A model generated the notes under the pieces. The model was not told the origin of the DNA. It was given only the letters and a program-made list of their open reading frames with translations, and searched no databases. Of a stretch of 63,768 bases of DNA, positions 12,602-21,438 are shown piece after piece. A program made the position numbers and the translations under genes. Numbering within the stretch: the first letter of the stretch is position 1; every line of letters begins with the position of its first letter. This DNA is from Massilia aquatica (GTDB lineage: Bacteria; Pseudomonadota; Gammaproteobacteria; Burkholderiales; Burkholderiaceae_D), in the NCBI RefSeq assembly GCF_011682045.1, contig NZ_VVIW01000034.1, positions 1 through 63,768 of the forward strand. The letters run 5' to 3'.

Positions 12602-14770
12602 CTAGGCGGACGCGCTTGGGGCCGGACGCACCGAGCCGGGCACGATGAACGCGCCGAGGTCGCGCATCACGTCCTTGACGAAAGGATCGTTGGCCACGGT
12701 TTCCTCGGCCACGCGCTGGCACTCCTCGCGCCAGGCGATCGCTTCGGCGCTGGCGGTGTACCACACCGGGCCGATGTCGATCTCGAGGTGGATCTTGGTC
12801 GCGGGGAAGCGCTCCTGCAGCGCCGTGCACAGTTTTTCGGTATTGCCGCTGGCGCGCAGGGTATCGATCGGCACGCGCAGGCTGAAGGTAGTGACGTTAC
12901 CGTCGACCACGCACGACACCAGTTCCGTTTGCAGCGCCAGTTGCTGCGACACGCCGCGCAGCACCAGGCCGGCGGCCAGCGCCGGCCAGTTGCCGTCCCA
13001 GTCGATAGCGGGAACCGGGGTGATGACGTAGGCGTGGCGCGGACGCGCCGGTGCGCGCGCAGCTGCTGCCGCTGGCGGAGCCTCTTGCGCAACGGCGGTG
13101 TCGTCGGAAAATTCGGTGACCCAGGATGGCGGTTCGCCGTCATCGTGGGTGTCGGGATAGTGCGCTTCGGGCATCGGCGGCGGTGGCGCGGGCATGGCCT
13201 GCGCTGCGGGCGCGGCGCCCTGCGGCTCGCCCTGCTCCCATGGCGGCGGCGGCTTGGGTGCGGCCGCGGGCTCGGGCTCCGTTGGGGGAGCCGGCGGCGC
13301 GGCGGCGGCGGCGCTGGCGGCGGCCTGGTTCGACATCGCGGTCGGACGGCGCGGCGGCGAGTTCTGTCCGCGGCTGGCCGAGCGTGCCGCTTCGAGGGCG
13401 GCATTGATGGCGGCGCGCGCCGAATTCATGGCCGGCACGCTGGCCGGCGGCGCTCCCTGCGGCACGGGTGCGGGCGGCGCGGCTTGCTGCACCGGCGCCG
13501 GCGGCATGCGCGGCGGCGGTGGCGCGCTCACGGCCGTATGGCTGGCGACAGCGACCGCCGCAGAGGCGGCGCGCGCCGGTGCGGCCGCTGCGGCGGCAGC
13601 GGCTGCGCGTGCCGGCGCCGGCGAACCGGCAGCGGACGACCCGCCCGGCGGCGCGCCTTCGCCACCACCGTTACCGGGACGGAAAGCGAGCATGCGCAGC
13701 AAGGTCATGGTGAAGCCCGCGTATTCGTCGGGCGCGAGGCCAATCTCGTTGCGGCCGTGGACGACGATCTGGTAATACAGCTGCACTTCCTGGGCGTCGA
13801 ACGCTTGCGCCAGGCGCAGGATGTCGGCCAGTTCGGGCAAGTCTTCCGGCACGGCGGACGGCACGCTTTGCGCCAGCGCGATGCGGTGCAGCAAGGTGCC
13901 GAGGTCTTGCAGCGCGCCGTTGTAGGACAGGCTGCGGCTGGCCATTTCGTCGGCCACCGCCATCAGGTCGGCGCCGTCTTGCGCGAGCAGTGCGTCGAGC
14001 AGGCGCACCAGGTAAGTCTGGTCGAGCGCGCCGAGCATACCCTGCACCGCGTCGAGCGTGACTTCGCCGGCCGCGTAGGCGATGGCCTGGTCGGTCAGCG
14101 AGAGCGCGTCGCGCATCGAGCCGTGCGCGCCCTGGGCCAAGAGGCGCAGCGCGGGCTGCTCGAAGCTGATGCCTTCCTGGCCGAGGATGTTATCGAGGTG
14201 GCTGATGATATGCCCCGGCGGCATCTGCTTGAGGTTGAACTGCAGGCAGCGCGAGAGCACGGTGACGGGAATTTTTTGCGGATCGGTGGTCGCCAGGATG
14301 AACTTGACGTGCTCGGGCGGCTCTTCCAGCGTCTTCAGCATGGAGTTGAAGGCGTGGTTGGTCAGCATGTGCACCTCGTCGATCATGTAGACCTTGAAGC
14401 GCGCGTTCGATGGGGCGTACACGGCCTGCTCAAGCAGCTGGGCCATTTCGTCGACGCCGCGGTTCGATGCCGCGTCCATCTCTATATAGTCGACGAAGCG
14501 GCCGGCGTCGATCGCGGTGCACGCTTCGCACACGCCGCACGGGTTGGCGGTGATGCCGCCGTTGCCGTCGGGGCCGATGCAGTTGAGCGACTTGGCCAGG
14601 ATGCGCGACAGCGTGGTTTTGCCGACACCGCGTGTGCCGGTAAACAGATAGGCGTGGTGCAGGCGGCCGGTTTGCAGCGCGTGCGTCAGGGCGCGCACCA
14701 CGTGCTCCTGGCCGACGAGCGTGTCGAAATTCTTGGGACGGTATTTGCGGGCGAGGACTTGATAGGACAT
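12602..14770 (-). CDS. dnaX: DNA polymerase III subunit gamma/tau
   Basis: This is the clamp-loader ATPase of the replicative polymerase. The 722-residue product has Walker A at 45-52 (GTRGVGKT), a zinc-binding cysteine cluster (about 64-85), Walker B/DEVH ([10 protein letters not shown]) and the sensor 1 region ([17 protein letters not shown]). A long Ala/Pro-rich linker (about 370-570) leads to the tau-specific C-terminal domain. I do not see an A-AAA-AAG slippery heptamer at the gamma/tau border, so a gamma form by frameshift is not evident. The SRP RNA gene lies 163 bases upstream on the same strand. Confidence 0.97.
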   Translation of the reverse strand: MSYQVLARKYRPKNFDTLVGQEHVVRALTHALQTGRLHHAYLFTGTRGVGKTTLSRILAKSLNCIGPDGNGGITANPCGVCEACTAIDAGRFVDYIEMDAASNRGVDEMAQLLEQAVYAPSNARFKVYMIDEVHMLTNHAFNSMLKTLEEPPEHVKFILATTDPQKIPVTVLSRCLQFNLKQMPPGHIISHLDNILGQEGISFEQPALRLLAQGAHGSMRDALSLTDQAIAYAAGEVTLDAVQGMLGALDQTYLVRLLDALLAQDGADLMAVADEMASRSLSYNGALQDLGTLLHRIALAQSVPSAVPEDLPELADILRLAQAFDAQEVQLYYQIVVHGRNEIGLAPDEYAGFTMTLLRMLAFRPGNGGGEGAPPGGSSAAGSPAPARAAAAAAAAAPARAASAAVAVASHTAVSAPPPPRMPPAPVQQAAPPAPVPQGAPPASVPAMNSARAAINAALEAARSASRGQNSPPRRPTAMSNQAAASAAAAAPPAPPTEPEPAAAPKPPPPWEQGEPQGAAPAAQAMPAPPPPMPEAHYPDTHDDGEPPSWVTEFSDDTAVAQEAPPAAAAARAPARPRHAYVITPVPAIDWDGNWPALAAGLVLRGVSQQLALQTELVSCVVDGNVTTFSLRVPIDTLRASGNTEKLCTALQERFPATKIHLEIDIGPVWYTASAEAIAWREECQRVAEETVANDPFVKDVMRDLGAFIVPGSVRPAPSASA

Positions 14771-14933
14771 GCTGAATTTTACCGTAGATAGCGAACGCAG
14801 GGGCTTCCCGCTGCCCGAAAAGGCAATTGTAGCAAGAGTGCGCGAGAATGCGAAACCGCCGCTTGTGCAAGCGCTGTTTTACAAAAGAATGTGGAAGGGC
14901 GAACGAGGTAGGACGGACTGGAAGATCGAAAGA

Positions 14934-15029
14934 GGCGAGCCTGATCTGCGGCACTTATGGTTAACGGCCGTGGCTGCTTCGTTCCCGACCTGACCAGGTT
15001 AGCCATGCCACAATGCGCAGGGGCCCGCC
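14934..15029 (-). ncRNA. ffs: Small bacterial signal recognition particle RNA (4.5S RNA)
   Basis: On the minus strand the conserved apical domain is unmistakable: CCUGGUCAGGUCGGGAACGA followed by AGCAGCC, with a GGAA tetraloop, the Ffh-binding symmetric loop and the asymmetric loop. The ends pair perfectly: GGCGGGCC at 15029-15022 with GGCUCGCC at 14941-14934, which sets the limits at about 96 nt. The RNA forms the core of the SRP with Ffh for co-translational membrane targeting. Location just upstream of dnaX is a common betaproteobacterial arrangement. Confidence 0.93.
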
Positions 15030-15083
15030 AGCGACAATTATAACCGACCGGGCCGGGTTGTGGGGAACACGATTGACTGTAAA

Positions 15084-15156
15084 GTGCGATCAATTCGGCG
15101 TCGCGAGTTGATCGCACGTTTTCGCTTGACCCTCCCACTGCAGGAATGCCTACAGT
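15084..15156 (+). promoter_or_regulatory. 10-bp inverted repeat and CueR/MerR-like promoter with 19-bp spacer
   Basis: A perfect inverted repeat (GTGCGATCAA at 15084-15093 and TTGATCGCAC at 15108-15117) precedes a -35 element TTGACC (15126-15131) and a -10-like TACAGT (15151-15156). The spacer is 19 bp rather than 17, the hallmark of promoters twisted open by MerR-family activators. The left half ACCCTCC and the central CACTGC resemble copper-responsive CueR boxes; the right half GGAATGC is degenerate against the expected GGAAGGT. No MerR-family gene or copper gene is present in the window. Confidence 0.5.
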
Positions 15157-15183
15157 GAACACATCGAAACCGAGGAGGACATG

Positions 15184-15420
15184 ATGTGCGACAGTAAACC
15201 GGACACCACTGACATATCGGCGTTTGCGACAGCCGACCATTTCCCGAACGTCAATCGCGCTGTCCCCGCCGCGTGCCGGCAGACCTTAGTCCGCGCAACA
15301 GACGGCACAGACGTACCACATGGGGAAGTAGCCGACACGGGCGCATCCAGAGCGCAAAGCTGTCTTTTTTGTCGTCATCGCAGAGCGAGGCACCGGCTAC
15401 CGGGGAGCGCAGATGCCTAA
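15184..15420 (+). CDS. Small unidentified ORF under the CueR-like promoter
   Basis: This 78-residue ORF has a strong Shine-Dalgarno GAGGAGG five bases before ATG 15184, and a MerR-type promoter upstream. The product matches no family that I recognise and has four Cys, two of them in the pair C-L-F-C. Its last eight bases overlap the ferredoxin start. It may be a genuine small protein, a leader peptide, or the remnant of a deleted copper-chaperone or copper-ATPase gene whose translation signals survive. Confidence 0.35.
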   Translation: MCDSKPDTTDISAFATADHFPNVNRAVPAACRQTLVRATDGTDVPHGEVADTGASRAQSCLFCRHRRARHRLPGSADA

Positions 15421-15751
15421 GATCACGATTATTCCGCATTCCGAACTGGCGCCAAGCGGAGCCGAACTGAGCGTGCCGGCCGGTACCAGCATGTGTGATG
15501 CGCTACTGGACAACGGCATCGACATTGAGCACGCCTGCGGAAAGGTTGGGGCCTGCACGACGTGCCATGTCATCGTGCGCAACGGCTTTCCTTCCCTTTC
15601 CGCGGCAAGCGAGCAGGAAGAAGATATGCTCGACAGGGCTTGGGGAGTCGAACAACGTTCCAGATTGTCCTGCCAGGCGCTGATTGCCGATTCCGACCTG
15701 ACAATTGAGCTTCCCCGGTACTCCGTCAACCACGCGAAAGAAAACGGTTAA
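15413..15751 (+). CDS. fdx: 2Fe-2S ferredoxin (ISC type)
   Basis: This 112-residue adrenodoxin-like ferredoxin has cluster ligands Cys42, Cys48, Cys51 and Cys87 in the pattern C-x5-C-x2-C-xn-C (EHACGKVGACTTCH, then LSCQAL). An acidic EQEEDMLD stretch lies between, as is usual for partners of iron-sulfur assembly. GGGGAG lies six bases before ATG 15413. Ferredoxins of this type pass electrons to IscS/IscU-type assembly or to other oxidoreductases. No isc genes are adjacent; the gene stands alone, facing ubiD. Confidence 0.93.
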   Translation: MPKITIIPHSELAPSGAELSVPAGTSMCDALLDNGIDIEHACGKVGACTTCHVIVRNGFPSLSAASEQEEDMLDRAWGVEQRSRLSCQALIADSDLTIELPRYSVNHAKENG

Positions 15752-15901
15752 CGTAGGCGTTCGCGCCGTACAGTCGATGTAGCAGGGATTACCGCCCGAA
15801 AAAGAAAACCAGGCCCGCACAGTTGAACAGGACATTGCCGCCGAAGTCGGCCACAACCGCGATCGCCGCATGCCTGCGCGCCCATTCGTCAGCCGGCTTC
15901 T

Positions 15902-17386
15902 TTATATCCCCAGATCCTGCCAGATCGAATCGATCTTCGCCCTCACCTCGGGCGTCATGCTGATCGTGGTGCCCCATTCGCGGTTGGTCTCGCCCGGCCA
16001 CTTGTTGGTGGCGTCGATGCCCATCTTGCTGCCCAGCCCACTGACCGGCGAGGCAAAATCGAGGTAATCGATCGGCGTGCTGTCGACCATCAAGGTGTCG
16101 CGCATCGGATCGACCCGGGTGGTAATGGCCCAGATGACTTCTTTCCAGTCGCGGATATTGACGTCTTCGTCGACCACCACGATGAACTTGGTATACATGA
16201 ACTGGCGCAGAAAGCTCCACACCCCGAACATGACGCGCTTGGCGTGGCCGGCATACTGCTTTTTCATCTGCACCACGGCCATGCGGTAGCTGCAGCCTTC
16301 GGGCGGCAGGTAGAAGTCGGTGATTTCGCTGAACTGCTTTTGCAGCAGCGGAATGAAGACTTCATTGAGCGCCACGCCGAGCACGGCCGGCTCGTCGGGC
16401 GGCTTGCCTGTATACGTGGAGTGATAAACCGGGTCGCGCCGCATGGTGATGCGGTCGATGGTAAACACCGGAAAACTGTCCTGCTCATTATAGTAACCAG
16501 TGTGATCGCCAAACGGCCCTTCCAGCGCATGCTCGTAGCCGGTCGGATGGCTCGGATCGGCGTAAATATGGCCTTCCAGCACGATCTCGGCCGAGGCCGG
16601 CACGCGCAGTTCGCTGCCGATGGCGCGGGTTAACACCGTGCGGCTGCCGCGCAGCAATCCGGCGAACTGGTATTCGGACAGGCTGTCCGGCACCGGCGTG
16701 ACCGCCCCGAGGATGGTGGCCGGGTCGGCGCCCAGCGCCACGGCCACCGGATACGGCTGGCCCTTGGTGGCAATAGCGTGCTCGCGGAAGTCGAGCGCAC
16801 CGCCGCGGTGCGCCAGCCAGCGCATGATGACCTTGTTCGGGCCGATCACCTGCTGGCGGTAGATGCCCAGGTTCTGGCGCTTCTTGTTAGGGCCCTTGGT
16901 GATGACCAACCCCCAGGTGATCAGCGGGGCGATGTCGCCCGGCCAGCAATGCTGGATCGGCAGGCGCGCCAGGTCGACGTCGGCGCCTTCCCAGACGATA
17001 TCGTGGCAGGCGGCGCCGCGCACTTCCTTGGGTGACATGTCCCACACGGCCTTGACCAGCGAGCCGAGGCCCATCAGGTCCTTGAAGCCCTTGGGCGGTT
17101 CCGGCTCCTTGAGGCGCGCCAGGACATGCCCAATCTTGCGCAGCTCGCTCACATCGTCGGCGCCCATGCCGAGCGCGACCCGGCGCGGCGTGCCGAACAG
17201 ATTACCGAGCACCGGAATCGTATGACCGGTCGGTTTTTCGAACAAAATGGCCGGTCCGGCGGCCCGCAAAGCGCGGTCGCACACCTCCGTCATCTCCAAA
17301 TAAGGCGAAACAGGCACGGAAATGCGCTTCAATTCGCCCATTTCTTGCATTTTCGACATGAAATCGCGCAAGTCTACATAGTTCAT
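15902..17386 (-). CDS. ubiD: 4-hydroxy-3-polyprenylbenzoate decarboxylase UbiD
   Basis: UbiD removes the carboxyl group from the prenylated 4-hydroxybenzoate ring in ubiquinone synthesis, using prenylated FMN made by UbiX. The 494-residue protein is full length and begins with [13 protein letters not shown], with conserved [39 protein letters not shown] and [14 protein letters not shown]. The start ATG 17386 has no clear ribosome binding site. It is monocistronic here, facing the ferredoxin gene with 150 bases between, in which I see no gene. Confidence 0.96.
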   Translation of the reverse strand: MNYVDLRDFMSKMQEMGELKRISVPVSPYLEMTEVCDRALRAAGPAILFEKPTGHTIPVLGNLFGTPRRVALGMGADDVSELRKIGHVLARLKEPEPPKGFKDLMGLGSLVKAVWDMSPKEVRGAACHDIVWEGADVDLARLPIQHCWPGDIAPLITWGLVITKGPNKKRQNLGIYRQQVIGPNKVIMRWLAHRGGALDFREHAIATKGQPYPVAVALGADPATILGAVTPVPDSLSEYQFAGLLRGSRTVLTRAIGSELRVPASAEIVLEGHIYADPSHPTGYEHALEGPFGDHTGYYNEQDSFPVFTIDRITMRRDPVYHSTYTGKPPDEPAVLGVALNEVFIPLLQKQFSEITDFYLPPEGCSYRMAVVQMKKQYAGHAKRVMFGVWSFLRQFMYTKFIVVVDEDVNIRDWKEVIWAITTRVDPMRDTLMVDSTPIDYLDFASPVSGLGSKMGIDATNKWPGETNREWGTTISMTPEVRAKIDSIWQDLGI

Positions 17387-17855
17387 CGGTTTTTAATTCT
17401 TTTTTTCATGTAAGCATGGTTGTTGAATTCGCCATGGCAAGTTGTTGATTTCATAGGGCTTTGCTGCAATGCAGCACAAAAAGCTAGATCTAAAAGTAAT
17501 ATAGAATGTTTGTGTTAGTATTGACTTAGTATATACCCGCTTCTACAATTCGCCCTACTTGATGAGCGGGCACTGTCCACGGACACGATTCTAGCCTGTC
17601 TCATAACTTCACGGGGTCGGGGCCCCAATGACATTTTAAGGAGTGTTTTCAATAGGCGTCTGCCTTCTCCCCCGAAAAAGTTGTTTAGCTACTGGTCCAA
17701 TACCACAGGGAACGACCAGCCCAAGCGAGCAATGACGGCGTTAATCGCGTGCCCGAGCGGCGGCGATGGACGATATTTCTGATGCACGGCATTTGTCGGT
17801 CCGCTGCGCCAACGCGCGGTATTGGACGGCTTTTTCCGCGACAAAGGGGAATTCG
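17387..17855. other. 469-bp intergenic region with a sigma-70-like promoter and long leader
   Basis: This is the longest gene-free stretch and is clearly AT-richer between about 17390 and 17560. A near-consensus plus-strand promoter, TTGACT (17521-17526), 17-bp spacer and TACAAT (17544-17549), lies about 300 bases before the transglycosylase start, so the leader would be about 300 nt. A GGGGTC-rich dyad occurs at about 17613-17626 and an AAGGAG without a following start at about 17639. I cannot assign a known RNA family to the leader. Confidence 0.5.
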
Positions 17856-18740
17856 ATGATACATCGTTTCAACGGGGCGACAGCAAAGCTCGCCCAAACC
17901 ATGGCCAGCCAGCCAGTCACGTGGTCTTCCGTGAGCAAAACGGCGCGTGGTCTCCTGACCACGATGCAACACACACTGACGTTCTTTGGTGTTTCCGCAC
18001 TGGCCATGATGGCCTTGCTCTACCTGCGTCCTGAACTGGCGCATGAAGCCTCGCAGTTGCTGGCCCAGCCAGTCAAGCCGGCGCCGCTTGTGGCGCGCGC
18101 GCCCGTGCAGGCGCCCGCGCTGTCGGCCCTGATGACGGCACCCGCTCCGGCGGTGCTGGTTGACAACCAGCCGCCGATCCTGGCGCTGGACGACAAAGCC
18201 ATCAAGGCCAACCGCAAGCAGCAGGAGTTCGTGACCACCTGGCTGTCCAAGCGCTACCGCGTTGCCGGCGACGCTGCCGATATGCTGGTCTCGACCGCCT
18301 ATTCGACGGCGCGCGAAATCAAGCTCGACCCGCTGCTGATCCTGGCAGTCATGGCGATCGAATCGGGCCTCAATCCTTTCGCGGAGAGCCCGGTGGGCGC
18401 GCAGGGGCTGATGCAGGTCATGTCGAAGATTCACCACGAAAAGTTCCAGGACATGGGCGGGACCCGCGCTGCGCTCAATCCCGTGGCCAATATCCGTGTC
18501 GGTTCGCTCATTCTCAAGGAATACGTGAAACGCGGCGGTTCGGTGGAAGCCGGCCTGAAGACCTATGTGGGCGCTGCGGCGTTTGAAACCGACCAGGGCT
18601 ATGGCTCGCGCGTGATGAACGAGTACCAGAAGCTCAAGCTGGTCGCCAGCGGCAAGAAAGTGCCGACGTTCACGTCGCCGGCCGCGCCGAAACCGGTCAT
18701 GGTCGAGAAGGCATCGCAGGAGCAGATCGCCGGTTTGTGA
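17856..18740 (+). CDS. Lytic transglycosylase domain-containing protein
   Basis: This 294-residue peptidoglycan-cleaving enzyme has one N-terminal membrane segment (about 41-57), a Pro/Ala-rich linker, and a C-terminal SLT (Slt70-like) domain from about residue 150. The catalytic Glu is Glu169 in A-I-E-S-G-L-N-P-F-A, followed by GAQGLMQVM and ALNPVANIRVGSLIL. It should cut glycan strands in the periplasm while tethered to the inner membrane. I chose ATG 17856 (AAAGGGG upstream) over the longer frame from 17766. A strong terminator follows. Confidence 0.9.
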   Translation: MIHRFNGATAKLAQTMASQPVTWSSVSKTARGLLTTMQHTLTFFGVSALAMMALLYLRPELAHEASQLLAQPVKPAPLVARAPVQAPALSALMTAPAPAVLVDNQPPILALDDKAIKANRKQQEFVTTWLSKRYRVAGDAADMLVSTAYSTAREIKLDPLLILAVMAIESGLNPFAESPVGAQGLMQVMSKIHHEKFQDMGGTRAALNPVANIRVGSLILKEYVKRGGSVEAGLKTYVGAAAFETDQGYGSRVMNEYQKLKLVASGKKVPTFTSPAAPKPVMVEKASQEQIAGL

Positions 18741-18771
18741 TTGCCGTACACTATATATAGTGTGAGATGTG

Positions 18772-18802
18772 AAAAAGCCCGATGCTTGCATCGGGCTTTT
18801 TT
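18772..18802 (+). terminator. Intrinsic terminator after the lytic transglycosylase gene
   Basis: The stem GCCCGATGC (18777-18785) pairs perfectly with GCATCGGGC (18788-18796), preceded by five A and followed by six T, so it could work in both directions. A separate 16-bp palindrome (ACACTATATATAGTGT, 18748-18763) sits between the stop codon and the terminator. Confidence 0.92.
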
Positions 18803-18832
18803 GTGGGGGGAACGCTTGCGGCGGAGCTAGCA

Positions 18833-18874
18833 CCGGGGTCAGACCCCTAACTGAAAAACCGGGGTCAGACCCCT
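18833..18874. repeat. Two copies of a GGGGTCAGACCCC palindromic repeat
   Basis: The 16-base unit CCGGGGTCAGACCCCT occurs at 18833-18848 and 18859-18874, spaced by ten bases. Each unit is itself a dyad (GGGGTC-A-GACCCC). The second copy runs into the 3' end of nusB and contains part of its stop codon. A divergent relative (GGGGTCGGGGCCCC) is at 17613-17626. I recall similar motifs in intergenic DNA of Massilia and relatives, but this has not been checked. Confidence 0.8.
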
Positions 18875-19343
18875 AGCGGCGGGTGTCGCCCGCGACTTCG
18901 TCGGCGCGCAGTTTCGGGGCCAGCTTGTCGAGTACGCCGTTGACGTACTTGTGGCCGTCGATACCGCCAAACGACTTGGTCAGCTCGACCGCTTCGTTGA
19001 TGACAACGCGATAAGGAATATCCAGGTTGTTCTTCAGCTCGAACGCGCCGATCAGCAGCACGGCGTGCTCGATCGGGGACAGCTCGGCCACGCCGCGGTC
19101 GATCAGCGGCGCAAACGCTTCGCGCAGGGCCACCGAATCCTTGATCGCGCCATACAGCAGCACCGCAAAGTGGTCGGCGTCGGCTTTTTCGAAGCCGTGC
19201 GCCGCGCGGATGTTGTTCACGACCGTGGTGGCGTCTTCATTGTTCAGCAGCCACTGGTACAGCCCCTGCAAGGCAAACTCGCGCGCGCGGTGACGCGGCG
19301 TGCGGTTCTTGCTGGGATTGGCGTGCAAAGTTTTCTCTGTCAT
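18873..19343 (-). CDS. nusB: Transcription antitermination protein NusB
   Basis: NusB binds boxA RNA with NusE (S10) and supports antitermination of rRNA operons. The 156-residue protein has the conserved core [31 protein letters not shown] and [17 protein letters not shown], with the terminal [14 protein letters not shown]. It follows ribH on the minus strand with 69 bases between, the usual order. Its stop codon falls inside a repeat copy, suggesting that the repeat has invaded or reshaped the end of the gene. Confidence 0.97.
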   Translation of the reverse strand: MTEKTLHANPSKNRTPRHRAREFALQGLYQWLLNNEDATTVVNNIRAAHGFEKADADHFAVLLYGAIKDSVALREAFAPLIDRGVAELSPIEHAVLLIGAFELKNNLDIPYRVVINEAVELTKSFGGIDGHKYVNGVLDKLAPKLRADEVAGDTRR

Positions 19344-19412
19344 GTTCTTACCTTCTTCTTACCGTTTATTCTTAACAACGTGTTCTTGACGATGTGGTGC
19401 CGACTGCCCGAA

Positions 19413-19892
19413 TCAGTCTTCGTCGGCTTGCAGCTCTTCGAGCGCGATCAGCAGGTTGGCCATTTCGACGGCGCAGCGCGCAGCTTCGGCGCCTTTTTCC
19501 GCCATGCGCACTTCAGCCTGCTCGTCGTTTTCGGTGGTCAATACGGCATTGGCGATGGCGATGCCATAGTCCAGGCCGATGCGGGTGATGCCGGCGCCCG
19601 ATTCGTTCGACACCAGCTCGAAGTGATAGGTTTCGCCGCGGATGACCGCGCCGAGCGCGACCAGCGCATCGAACTGCTGGGTTTCGGCCATCTTTTGCAG
19701 CGCCAGCGGGATTTCCAGCGCGCCCGGCACGGTGACGTGCAGCACGTCTTCGTCGGTCACGCCCAGGTGCTTCAGTTCGGCCAGGCAGGCCGACAGCAGG
19801 CCGTGGCCCACATCGGCGTTAAAACGCGCCTGGACGATTCCAACGCGCAGGCCTGCACCGGTCAGATTGCTTTCATAAGTTCCTACGGTCAT
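19413..19892 (-). CDS. ribH: 6,7-dimethyl-8-ribityllumazine synthase
   Basis: RibH condenses 5-amino-6-ribitylaminouracil with 3,4-dihydroxy-2-butanone 4-phosphate in the next-to-last step of riboflavin synthesis. The 159-residue protein shows [45 protein letters not shown] and [17 protein letters not shown], all typical. AAGGGG lies six bases before ATG 19892. It lies 49 bases after ribBA in a ribBA-ribH-nusB transcription unit. Confidence 0.97.
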   Translation of the reverse strand: MTVGTYESNLTGAGLRVGIVQARFNADVGHGLLSACLAELKHLGVTDEDVLHVTVPGALEIPLALQKMAETQQFDALVALGAVIRGETYHFELVSNESGAGITRIGLDYGIAIANAVLTTENDEQAEVRMAEKGAEAARCAVEMANLLIALEELQADED

Positions 19893-19941
19893 GGCAGACC
19901 CCTTCTATATATAGGTGTGATTGATTATGGAGTGTACCGCT

Positions 19942-21087
19942 TCAGGCGGCTGCCTTGGCGGACGACTCGCTCTGCGCCGCACTGTCCGGCTTGGCGCGAT
20001 AGCCGGTCACTTCCAGGTCGAAACCGGTCATCGATGGCATTTTGCGCGGGCTGGCCAGCAATTCCATCTTGCCGACGCCCAGGTCCTTGAGGATCTGGGC
20101 GCCGATGCCGTAAGTACGCAGGTCCATGCTGGCGGCGCGCCCGGTCGGCTTGCTGTTGGCGTCGAGGGCGGCGAACTGGGCGAACAGCTGCTCGGCCGTC
20201 TCGCCGCAATTGAGCAGCACCATCACGCCACGGTCGGATTGCTTGATCGCCTGCATCGACGAGGCCATGGTCCACGAGTGGGTGGTCGCTTCGCTGTCGA
20301 GCAGGTCGAGGATGGAAACCGGCTGGTGCACGCGCACCAACGCGTCCAGGTTCGGCGCCAGGTCGCCATGCACCATGGCCAGGTGGGCCGAGCCGCTGGG
20401 CTTGTCGCGGAAGGCGATCAGGCGGAATTCGCCGTAGGCGGTCTGCATGGTGCGCTCGGCAATGCGCTCGACCAGGCACTCGTTCTGCCCGCGATAGTGG
20501 ATCAGGTCGGCAATGGTGCCGATTTTCAGATTGTGTTCCCTGGCAAATTCGAGCAGGTCCGGCAGGCGCGCCATGGTGCCGTCGTCCTTGAGGATTTCGC
20601 AGATGACCGAGGCCGGGGTCAGGCCGGCCATCTCGGTCAGGTCGCAGCCGGCTTCGGTGTGGCCGGCGCGCATCAGCACGCCGCCGCGCTGGGCCTTGAG
20701 CGGGAAAATGTGGCCTGGCTGCACAATATCGGCCGGGCTGGCGTTCTTGGCCACCGCCACCTGGATGGTCTTGGCGCGGTCGGCCGCCGAAATGCCGGTG
20801 GTCACGCCTTCGGCCGCCTCGATCGACACCGTGAAGTTGGTGCCGTAAAAGGTGCCGTTGCTCGACGTCATCATCGACAGATTCAGCTGCTTGCAGCGTT
20901 CTTCGGTCAGGGTCAGGCAGACCAGGCCGCGCGCGTGCTTGACCATGAAATTGATGGCTTCGGGCGTTACGAAATCGGCCGCCAGCACCAGGTCCCCCTC
21001 ATTTTCGCGGTCTTCTTCATCGACCAGGATGACCATGCGCCCTGCGCGCAATTCTTCGACGATTTCGGGGGTACTGGAGATTGACAT
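19942..21087 (-). CDS. ribBA: 3,4-dihydroxy-2-butanone 4-phosphate synthase with degenerate GTP cyclohydrolase II domain
   Basis: The N-terminal half (about 1-205) is a full RibB domain with the active-site loop [12 protein letters not shown] and [11 protein letters not shown]; it makes the four-carbon unit for lumazine. The C-terminal half (about 206-370) keeps the RibA-like fold ([21 protein letters not shown]) but lacks the three zinc cysteines, which should follow RVHSEC-type sequence; here the region reads [13 protein letters not shown]. It is therefore probably not a cyclohydrolase, and a separate RibA is expected elsewhere. This fused, inactive arrangement is known in betaproteobacteria. 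GAGGAT precedes ATG 21087. I see no FMN riboswitch upstream. Confidence 0.95.
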   Translation of the reverse strand: MSISSTPEIVEELRAGRMVILVDEEDRENEGDLVLAADFVTPEAINFMVKHARGLVCLTLTEERCKQLNLSMMTSSNGTFYGTNFTVSIEAAEGVTTGISAADRAKTIQVAVAKNASPADIVQPGHIFPLKAQRGGVLMRAGHTEAGCDLTEMAGLTPASVICEILKDDGTMARLPDLLEFAREHNLKIGTIADLIHYRGQNECLVERIAERTMQTAYGEFRLIAFRDKPSGSAHLAMVHGDLAPNLDALVRVHQPVSILDLLDSEATTHSWTMASSMQAIKQSDRGVMVLLNCGETAEQLFAQFAALDANSKPTGRAASMDLRTYGIGAQILKDLGVGKMELLASPRKMPSMTGFDLEVTGYRAKPDSAAQSESSAKAAA

Positions 21088-21438
21088 GACTTGATCCTCG
21101 GATACGGAAAGCTGCTGGAGCGTAATCCGCTATTTTAAAGGATTTACCCGACTTCAACTGACCTAAGCTTGGTAAGAGTTTGGCGCCGCACTGCGCCGGC
21201 ACTTGCCGGGAAGTCAATTCGTTGCACTGAGACAACAATATGCTTGAAATGATAAGGGAATGTTACGCTTTTCAAAACGATCCGAAACAAATTTCCGGAG
21301 CGCGCGCCGACCTGCATTATCATCACTGCAGGCCTCGCCTTCCGTCTGTTGACTGCCGGAGCGCGGCCCGGAGCCACTAATGCCAGTACGTTTTCACGAC
21401 CACCAGCGCGCACTATCCTGGCAACCGGAGCCTGGCCT
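21088..21438. other. Divergent intergenic region between ribBA and the REC-GGDEF-EAL gene
   Basis: This 351-bp stretch holds the promoters of two divergent genes. It is AT-richer around 21120-21280. I find no RFN (FMN riboswitch) consensus, no tRNA and no credible small ORF. The longer plus-strand frame starting at 21349 is read as leader rather than protein, because the receiver domain begins cleanly at ATG 21439 with CCGGAG upstream. Confidence 0.45.

Noticed and set aside
12602-14770. Programmed frameshift in dnaX for a gamma subunit
   Set aside because: No A-AAA-AAG-type slippery site followed by a hairpin is seen near the domain III/IV border; the A6 run near 14273 is in the ATPase core and reads normally.
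15789-15901. A frame past the ubiD stop that might be a lost C-terminal part of ubiD or a small gene
   Set aside because: ubiD ends at its normal length and the tail has no start codon with a ribosome binding site.
21088-21438. Possible FMN riboswitch upstream of ribBA
   Set aside because: None of the conserved RFN element segments can be found in this leader.
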